From Haliclona indistincta (taxonomy: Eukaryota > Porifera > Demospongiae > Haplosclerida > Chalinidae), in the NCBI GenBank assembly GCA_964017065.1, contig OZ024786.1, positions 790,888-854,887 on the forward strand: a stretch of 64,000 nucleotides of DNA. The letters are read 5' to 3'. Position numbers and translations under genes: made by a program. Shown here piece by piece: positions 57,872 to 64,000 of the stretch. Position 1 is the first letter of the stretch. Every line of letters starts with the position of its first letter. The notes below the pieces were generated by a model. That model ran no database searches and had not been told where the DNA came from. It was given only the letters and a program-made list of their open reading frames with translations.

Positions 57872-60102
57872 ATATTCATAATATAGTTAACCACACCCAC
57901 TCTTGAATGAATATTGGTTATCTTTCCCGCACGACCCGCGAAATCTACTGTAACCTCTGGTAGCTCGCAGCTGTACTACAGGCTTCTAGCGCTAGCTAGA
58001 TCTAAGACCACAATGTCTGGGAAAGATCAGCACGAGCCCTTAGCCAACAATGATCAGACGCTGCCGGTAAGACCGATTGATCAGCTGCTGCCACTATTAA
58101 TAATCTATTAAAATAGGAATAAAACTGCTGGGTAGATGCACTGGTTGCCTGAAAAGAAAGAGGAGTACAAAATATTGTCGATTGAAAATGTCTCACAAGG
58201 GAGAGAAGGCAACATCTTGTCAAGATTGCTAATTGAGAGAGGTGTCTCTATGAGTACTTGCCGCCTAACTCATGGTCATTGTGGTCGGGGAGTACCTACT
58301 AGTTGTGAAGCAATTGGGCTAGAGCTTGATCTTCCCCAGTGTGTCAGTAGTGATCTTCAAAGTGTTACTGTTTCTCACTCTGAAAACTGTTTGACAGGGT
58401 ATCGATTACTTAGTCTCGTCCCCAGACCACACCCCTTCCGCTATGCTTGGGAGAGGGTCAGGTTAAATGAAGGCAGATTCCTGGTTCCGTGATGTTTCAT
58501 TCTCAGAATTGTGAAATACCAATCAGATTGCAGTATTTCCCAAAATTCACATGACCTGCATGCGACATTGATCATGGCTTACCCAAGGAATGCTATCATG
58601 GAATCGATATCGAAGAGCGCTGAACAGCTTGGATGCTCATGTTTGTCGGCTGAGTAGCAAGAAGTCGTGGTCAATTTCGTAGCAGGTTTGTTTCTCTTCC
58701 TACAGGCGCTGAGAAGTCTCTTTGTTACCTAGTCCTACCAACTACCAAGTATCTTCAACTTGCTTCATAACAGTAAATCTAGCATAGTTATAGTTGTGTG
58801 TCCTTTGAAGCTTGATGGAAGACCAGGTAGCTAATTGTTGTGCACATGATTTCGCACGTGACAATTACGTCATTGAACCAGGAATTTGCCTTCATTTAAC
58901 CAGACCCTCCCAAGCATAGCAGAAGGGAGAGTGGTCTGGGGATGAGACTAGTGATTACTATGATGGACAACATCCATCGTAGTGATCGTACTACCAAATA
59001 TGGCTTCTCTTGCTTCTTTGACACTATGAAAACATCTATTGGGAGTGGAAGGGTTGTAGCTATACTTGTCTCAGAGGGTCTATGGATTGTAAAAGAGTGG
59101 AATAGCAATATTATTGGTCGCCATAGTTCTTTATGACAGATAAAAGTAGTGTCGAGCTAGGTGCTATTAGGAGTCTATTTCCGTCCTGTTTCCGATTGCT
59201 CTGCGACTTTCAGAGAGCACAAGCATGGGAACGTTGGGTCAACAAAGGTGCTTATGAAATTTAACATTCTGATAAGGTGTCTGTTCTGAGATACTTAAAA
59301 GACTTTGCATATGCAATTACAGGTACATTGTACCACTCTGTTTTACATACATTATAATTATTAATTTACTATGTATCACAAGAATAATATTATTGTGTTC
59401 ATGAATGAACACAATAATATTTGGATGAGATAGTTGGATGAGAAATGGCGAGGCAATGAGAGTCAACCCTGGTATGTTGGAAACAAAAAGCTTCAAGTGT
59501 ACATGAATTCTGAATGGATGTCATGTTGCAGCACTATAAAGTCTCGGTCGAAGTTATTAATTTAAATTTTCTTTCTCACATGCAGATATGGGCACATGCT
59601 TATCGGAAAAAGTTCCATAACACAGTCGACACTAACACTATGACTTGTAAATTTTTTCATCCATTCCTCCCACGCCTCTTCTCAGTAATCACGTACCTTG
59701 TCACACAGTTTTCGGAATGAGAAACAGTAACACTTTGGAGATCACTGACACACTGCAGAACATCAAGCTCTAGCCCAATTGCTTCGTAACTATAGTAGGT
59801 ACTCCCCGACCACAATGACCATGAGTTAGGCGGCAAGTACTCACGGAGACACCTCTCTCAAAGCAATCTCGACAAGATGTTGCCTTCTCTCCCTTGTGAG
59901 ACATTTTCAATCGACAATATTCTGTAACCAGTGCATCTGATCTTCTTTCCCAGACATTGTGGTCTTAGATCTAGCTAGCGCTAGAAGTCTGTAGTACAGC
60001 TGCGAGCTACCAGAGGTTACAGTAGATTTCGCGGGTCGCGCGGGAAAGATAACCAATATTCATTCAAGGGTGGGTGTGGTTAACTATAATTATTATGAAT
60101 AT
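57872..60102. mobile_element. 2.2-kb foldback element with about 450-bp arms
   Basis: The left arm (57872-58380) and right arm (59690-60102) are inverted copies. Shared blocks include AGTTAACCACACCCACTCTT, CGCGAAATCTACTGTAACCT, CAATGTCTGGGAAAGA and CTCACAAGGGAGAGAAGGCA. The left arm has an open frame (MHWLPEKKEEYKILSIENVS, 58136-58408) containing CRLTHGHCGRGVP. The right arm repeats it inverted with indels, so a coding piece is part of the repeat. The centre (58951-59690) has further short frames with no recognised domain. It is interrupted by a family M element. Confidence 0.65.
58411..58950. mobile_element. TIR element family M, copy 3
   Basis: Ends TAGTCTCGTCCCCAGACCAC and the near inverse (GTCTGGGGATGAGACTA). 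Flanks TCGATTACT and GTGATTACT agree at seven of nine bases, so the duplication has decayed. An internal reading MAYPRNAIMESISKSAEQLG, then CSCLSAE, stop, QEVVVNFVAG parallels the helicase-like start in copy 1, with a stop inside. Confidence 0.75.
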
Positions 60103-60151
60103 GTTCCGCGCTTTTTAGGAATTTGCGCTTTCTCGAGAAAGCGCAGCGCTT

Positions 60152-61641
60152 GGGTGTCTCTAAAATCCGGACCGGACCGGACCGACGGACCGGACTTGCG
60201 ACAACTTCTAAAATCCGGACTGCTAGTCCGGACATACAACGCTGACTTTGGAGTCGGAATGGAAGCAGCGAGGGAAGCAGCGCCTTGCCTGGTGTTACAG
60301 CCTCAAGAAGACCTACCAAATTCCAAAATTTTAGACCTACTATTGAATCCTGAGGGGCAAGAGTTGTGCAAAGTACCTCCTGTTAGACCAAAGGCTGGCC
60401 AAGTGTTTCTGTTTGCACCAGAAAAACAGCATGCTAAAGGTTACTTCTATCATGCATGCATTACTCTAAGCATGTACATGAATGTTGATAGATTAAATTT
60501 TCCGATTGCAAAATTGAATTGTCCCGAATTGTTTCATAGATGATTGGAGGTGTGACCAATTTAAGTGGGAGCGTTTTGGACGAAAACTACTGAAGACAGA
60601 GCCTGTAATATCCTTTAATTACATGACAGGTAAAGGTGTACAGAAGGAGTTCAAAAGATATACGTACACAATTAGTGATCGAGCAAGCAATCTCACACTT
60701 ATTCATTACAAAGGAGATGATTCTATCGTCAATGAAAATCCTCATGTCAGAACTTGTAGTTCAGTGCTAAGAGAATTGGAGAATGCAACTCAGTCTCCAT
60801 CTGTTGTTTACAATCACAAGATTGCTGATTGTAGTAGCGCAATGCTTATAGTCCAGTATTGCTACCTAGAAACAGAAAGCAAGTGTCAAATTCTCAACAT
60901 CTCAGGAGACAAGCATTTCGTCTGTCTCATGATGCCTTTTGAAGCTATTGATTTCCACTTACCTAATATCTGCAGATTTCTCTGTTCGAACCATGCAATT
61001 AAATTCTGGCTGCGTAAGCATGGTGCTACAGCCAGTGAAGTTCCAGTGTACGTTAGTGATATTCGGGATTTTTTTCACCAGGAAAACAATTATGTTTGGG
61101 GAACTCAAGCCGAAATCTTAATTTGCACTTTCTTTTTGGGCCCGTCTTTGTAGCTACTATTAAATGAGTCCTCACATACTACGGGGCAAACCACATGTGT
61201 TCACACTGATCAGAGTTCAAGTTTACTCTGCTAAAAGATTTACTTGAGAATCTGGAAAAACTGAGTCATTTCTCTTTGACAAAAGATGGAAAATTGCCGA
61301 GAACTCCACCATTTAACGAGGACAGGTCCACCTCTGCTGGCAACCCAGTTGTTATTAGCTAATGCACAGCTCACTTGGTGTTTTTCCTACAGTATTATAA
61401 CTTCCGTATTACAGTATTATTACTACAGTATGTAAAACTATTACAATATTATAACTTCTACTATTACAGTATTATTACTACAATTACAGTATTATTACTA
61501 CTACTTATAATGTTGCTCTTATACTAGACATCTTTCCTCGTATTATACATTATTGGCCTTACGTTGCGCACCCAAGCGAGGTCAGTATTTTAGACAGTTC
61601 GGGTCCGTCGGTCCGGTCCGGTCCGGATTTTAGAGACACCC
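60152..61641. mobile_element. TIR element family F carrying a gene
   Basis: Ends GGGTGTCTCTAAAATCCGGA followed by tandem CCGGA repeats, and the inverse at 61596-61641. The arms are about 45 bp and are themselves made of GGACC units. The immediate flanks are GCGCTTT-rich palindromes. It encloses the gene at 60259-61153. Confidence 0.7.
60259..61153 (+). CDS. two-exon gene inside element F, sponge/cnidarian-type protein of unknown role
   Basis: The first exon (60259-60439) opens MEAAREAAPCLVLQPQEDLP and ends …FAPEKQHAK. A GT-AG intron of 100 nt leads to 60540-61153, giving DDWRCDQFKWERFGRKLL in phase. Next come a KEFKRYTYTISDRASNLTLI stretch, HYKGDDSIV, RTCSSVLRELE and, after a gap, CRFLCSNHAIKFWLRKHG. 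I recall similar proteins with DWRCD(G/Q)YRW and RTCPSVL motifs in corals, Hydra and sponges, but know no function. The gene lies wholly between inverted ends, so it may be transposon cargo, a transposase partner or a captured host gene. No DDE triad is evident. About 264 residues. Confidence 0.6.
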
Positions 61642-62700
61642 CAGCGCTTTCTAGGAATCCTTAGAAAGCGCGGGCTTTCTCGAGAAAGCGCTGCGCTTTC
61701 TCCAGAAAGCGCAGTCACAGAAAGCGCAACTGATACTGCGCTTTCTAAGTTTAGCTCCTGTTGTTACACGGCCGCTCTTGTCGCTCAAGAATCGCCACAA
61801 AATAGCTCTCTACTACTATAGGTGTTAGAATTTAAGTTGTGGTGAGTCTTTGGTCGAGTGTAATGGCCTGGCATGGCAGCAACTCGTGCTAGCGCTGGTG
61901 CTCTGACGATTTGAGCCTGAGCGAGCATGCACGCTATTACCTGTGTTGCTCTTTTGTACCTAAGACCGTAACATGCACGCCTGGGTAAGCAATGCTACCT
62001 AGACTGCTATCTGTTTCTCATCATAATGTGATACCCTGTCACAATGCACAGGAAGCTTAAGGCTGACAACATTTCTGTCATGCATGGACATGACTAGCTG
62101 GCACTCAGTATACAGTAGGCAAAGCTCCATGCAGAGCAAAACAACCCTAACACACTGAAATATGTGTCGTTGTTTCCTCTCTTCACAAAGGTCACGGTGG
62201 ACTGTGGGAGCTAGGTAATAGCAGTACTGAGCTAAAGTGGAACCGTGCATGCTCGCTCAGGCTCAAATCATCAGAGCACCAGCGTAGCCTCGTCCCCAGG
62301 CCCCGCCTCCCAAAGCTGAGGAGAGGGCCTGGTACACATTGTATGCGCATGCGTTAATTATGTCCAAATAAGGCATGATTTTCACCGAATCTGTTGAATT
62401 TGCCAAATCACGCCATTCAATTGATCATGCCATATTTGGACATAATTAACGCATGCGCATGCAATGTGTACCAGGCTCTATATCGAGAGCCTGGGGACGA
62501 GGCTAAGCACCAGCGCTAACACGAGTTGCTGCCATGCTGGGCGCTTACACTCGACCAAAGACTCACCCAACTTAAATTCTAACACCTATAGTAGTAGAGA
62601 GCTATTTTGTGGCGATTCTTGAGCGACAAGAGCCGTGTACTGCCAGGAGCTAAACCTTAGAAAGCGCAGTATCCGTTGCGCTTTCTGTGACTGCGCTTTC
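61642..62700. mobile_element. 1-kb foldback with GCGCTTTC-rich ends
   Basis: The left arm (61660-62000) and right arm (62230-62700) are inverted copies. Shared blocks include TTGTCGCTCAAGAATCGCCA, GGTGTTAGAATTTAAGTTG, and GAGCCTGAGCGAGCATGCAC. The outer ends carry AGAAAGCGCAGT and its inverse several times. The right arm is interrupted by the element at 62285-62505. No gene is seen inside. Confidence 0.7.
62285..62505. mobile_element. TIR element family M, copy 4 (10-bp target duplication, hairpin MITE)
   Basis: 221 bp, starting TAGCCTCGTCCCCAGGCCCC and ending in the inverse, flanked by AGCACCAGCG on both sides. The inner part is also palindromic (TTAATTATGTCCAAATA and its inverse), so the whole folds as one hairpin. 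It is short and has no coding capacity. Confidence 0.88.
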
Positions 62701-62780
62701 GGTGGGTACTAAAACCCGGGACGGGACGGGACTCAGGCGGGATGTCCCGTCCCGTCCCACATACTAAAATGCGGGACGAA
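62701..62780. repeat. inverted GGGAC-repeat unit resembling element F ends
   Basis: GGTGGGTACTAAAACCCGGG leads into ACGGGACGGGAC repeats, then GGGATGTCCCGTCCCGTCCC and TACTAAAATGCGGGACG. The layout (GGTGNNTNCTAAAA, then a five-base tandem) parallels the family F ends with a different pentamer. It may be a minimal relative. Confidence 0.55.
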
Positions 62781-62935
62781 AATGTTGTGAAAGGCCTCTA
62801 TGTTGCAGGCATTTATCTACAGGTGCAGTAATGTCTGCATACTGAAATTAATGTTGCATTGCTGGATGTTATTTCCGGGTAATAATTATTATTATAATAA
62901 AATAATTATTGTGGGTTATTTTCCCAATAGCGTAT

Positions 62936-63144
62936 TACCGTATAGCGGGAAATTTTCGCGGGAGAAAATTTTCGCGAATTTCGCGAATCACAGGCCATTC
63001 GCGAAAATATTATCCGCGAATGTCTTGTTTTTTGTCGACAAAGATTGGGCAATAGCGCTGATTCGCGAAAATATTATTCGCGAAATGCTCTATCTTGAGC
63101 ATTCGCGAAAATTTTCTCCCGCGAAAATTTCCCGCTATACGGTA
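62936..63144. mobile_element. TA-flanked palindromic MITE with CCGTATAGCGGG ends
   Basis: 209 bp between TA dinucleotides, with left end CCGTATAGCGGGAAATTTTC and the inverse at the right. The interior carries many TTCGCGAA / ATTCGCGAAAAT units. The same kind of end is seen at 38314-38520. Confidence 0.8.
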
Positions 63145-63261
63145 TTTGAAAAGGTACATGTACTGAAATAAAACCGAAATTGTACATGTTGTGTACACGT
63201 ACTTGTGTGATGACAAAATAAACCTGAGCCATGACAAAAGGGAAAAATATAGTCTAGCTAC

Positions 63262-63930
63262 TTGCAGTTAGAACAGAACCATTTTCGTAACAACCTCTGA
63301 GGATTTCCAATACATTTAAAATGGTACCACTCCTTGCATCAACTGCATTCCACCATCTCCTCATCATAAGAGTCTGGTAGCAAGCATGGACAAAATATAG
63401 GTATGGAGTACTTCTTTGTGATGCTCATCTTGATGTTATTATTCGCCTGTGCTAATGGGAATGGGAAAGGTTACAGCCAGCTCTTGAATGTCTTTAACTG
63501 CATCAAGGTAGATCATTGCCAACTGTATTTCATTAGTAGAAGGCAAGTCATCATCTGAATTACTTACCATTTTACCACTGATTTTGTCTGTTGAACCAAC
63601 CTAGTAAAATAATAAAAACCAAATTATCATGTAAATGCCTAAAAGTAGTTACTTTCAATTTACACTTTGATACTGATTCATCCTGCCAGCTATCATTCAC
63701 TGTTGCCTATGTGAATTATTATGTGAATGAAAAGATAATAATGACTTGACAAGCATGTTTACATGCAAACCTAAGCCATCACACTTTATTGATGGACTTG
63801 ACATAAGAAAAGTGTCATCAGTAGTACCGTCTGTTTTCTATTAGTATGATTATTCTAATTTGATAATACTTACTCTTTCAAACTTCTGTTCACTGGCAAT
63901 AGGAGGAGAAGGTACACGCAGTTCATCCAT
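63262..63930 (-). pseudogene. partial minus-strand gene with PHD-finger-like end broken by a stop
   Basis: Splice-consistent minus exons: 63930-63874 (MDELRVPSPPIASEQKFER), 63837-63763 (KTDGTTDDTFLMSSPSIKCD), 63706-63653 (ATVNDSWQDESVSKCKLK) and 63600 down to 63568, or reading on to a stop at 63439. All are phase 0. Further down, 63430-63262 reads CPCLLPDSYDEEMVECS, then TGA (63341-63339), then CKEWYHFKCIGNP. This is the Cys/His layout of a PHD finger (chromatin or histone-tail reader) with a stop in its middle. How the finger joins the upstream exons is unclear. The start may lie beyond the right edge. Low confidence as a working gene. Confidence 0.5.
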
Positions 63931-64000
63931 AATTGTTCTCTTCAGCCTCCGGGTCTTTTGTTAGAATTGGTGGTGCATTATCCAATGATGCTGACTGCTT

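Noticed and set aside
1..64000. tRNA, rRNA, riboswitch, origin or operon-type signals
   Set aside because: None seen on reading; gene structure is eukaryotic with introns, so bacterial signals are not expected.

Overview
The window is eukaryotic, from an early-branching animal. The best guess is a demosponge close to Amphimedon queenslandica. Support comes from many 45-60 nt introns, an intron-rich AP-4 epsilon adaptin gene, tandem genes pairing a Death-like domain with very long ankyrin arrays, R2/NeSL-type retrotransposons, and a dense load of foldback DNA elements. The species is inferred from gene content and recall, not from a search.

Layout. 1-12.2 kb is a tandem segmental duplication. 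Each unit holds a minus-strand coiled-coil gene and a decayed restriction-like-endonuclease (RLE) LINE. The right-hand gene copy is complete here: 14 exons (4829-9143), whose phases all agree, encode about 1150 residues ending in C2H2 zinc fingers. 12.2-13.1 kb is an 11-bp minisatellite. 13.3-20.7 kb holds four tandem copies of a multi-pass membrane protein family I do not recognise: two complete, one truncated by a foldback element, one cut by a 200-N gap. 20.9-35.6 kb holds three ankyrin genes. The first lacks its 5' end and carries a CACTA-like insertion. The second is a pseudogene with three lesions. The third is intact (Death-like domain, linker domains, about 17 ankyrin repeats, conserved tail).

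35.99-45.49 kb is the AP-4 epsilon gene (AP4E1): 23 consistent exons giving 992 residues, with the N-terminal quarter missing. It contains a U12-type AT-AC intron and a GC-AG intron. 45.5-50.2 kb holds two further copies of its last two exons, mixed with Death-domain gene remnants and three kinds of inverted-repeat element. 50.3-55.4 kb is an apparently intact LINE (ORF1 with a SAP motif, ORF2 with APE endonuclease and reverse transcriptase). 55.5-63.2 kb is a nest of inverted-repeat DNA elements, several with clean target-site duplications. One carries a spliceable gene of a family found in sponges and cnidarians. The last 0.7 kb holds exons of an unidentified minus-strand gene next to a broken PHD-finger-like sequence.

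How the parts relate. The local genes (Death/ankyrin, membrane, zinc finger) are lineage-expanding families shaped by tandem duplication and transposons. The only clear housekeeping gene is AP4E1, which acts in trans-Golgi cargo sorting. No tRNA, rRNA or CRISPR array was seen. Exon coordinates were derived by hand from splice motifs and frame continuity.
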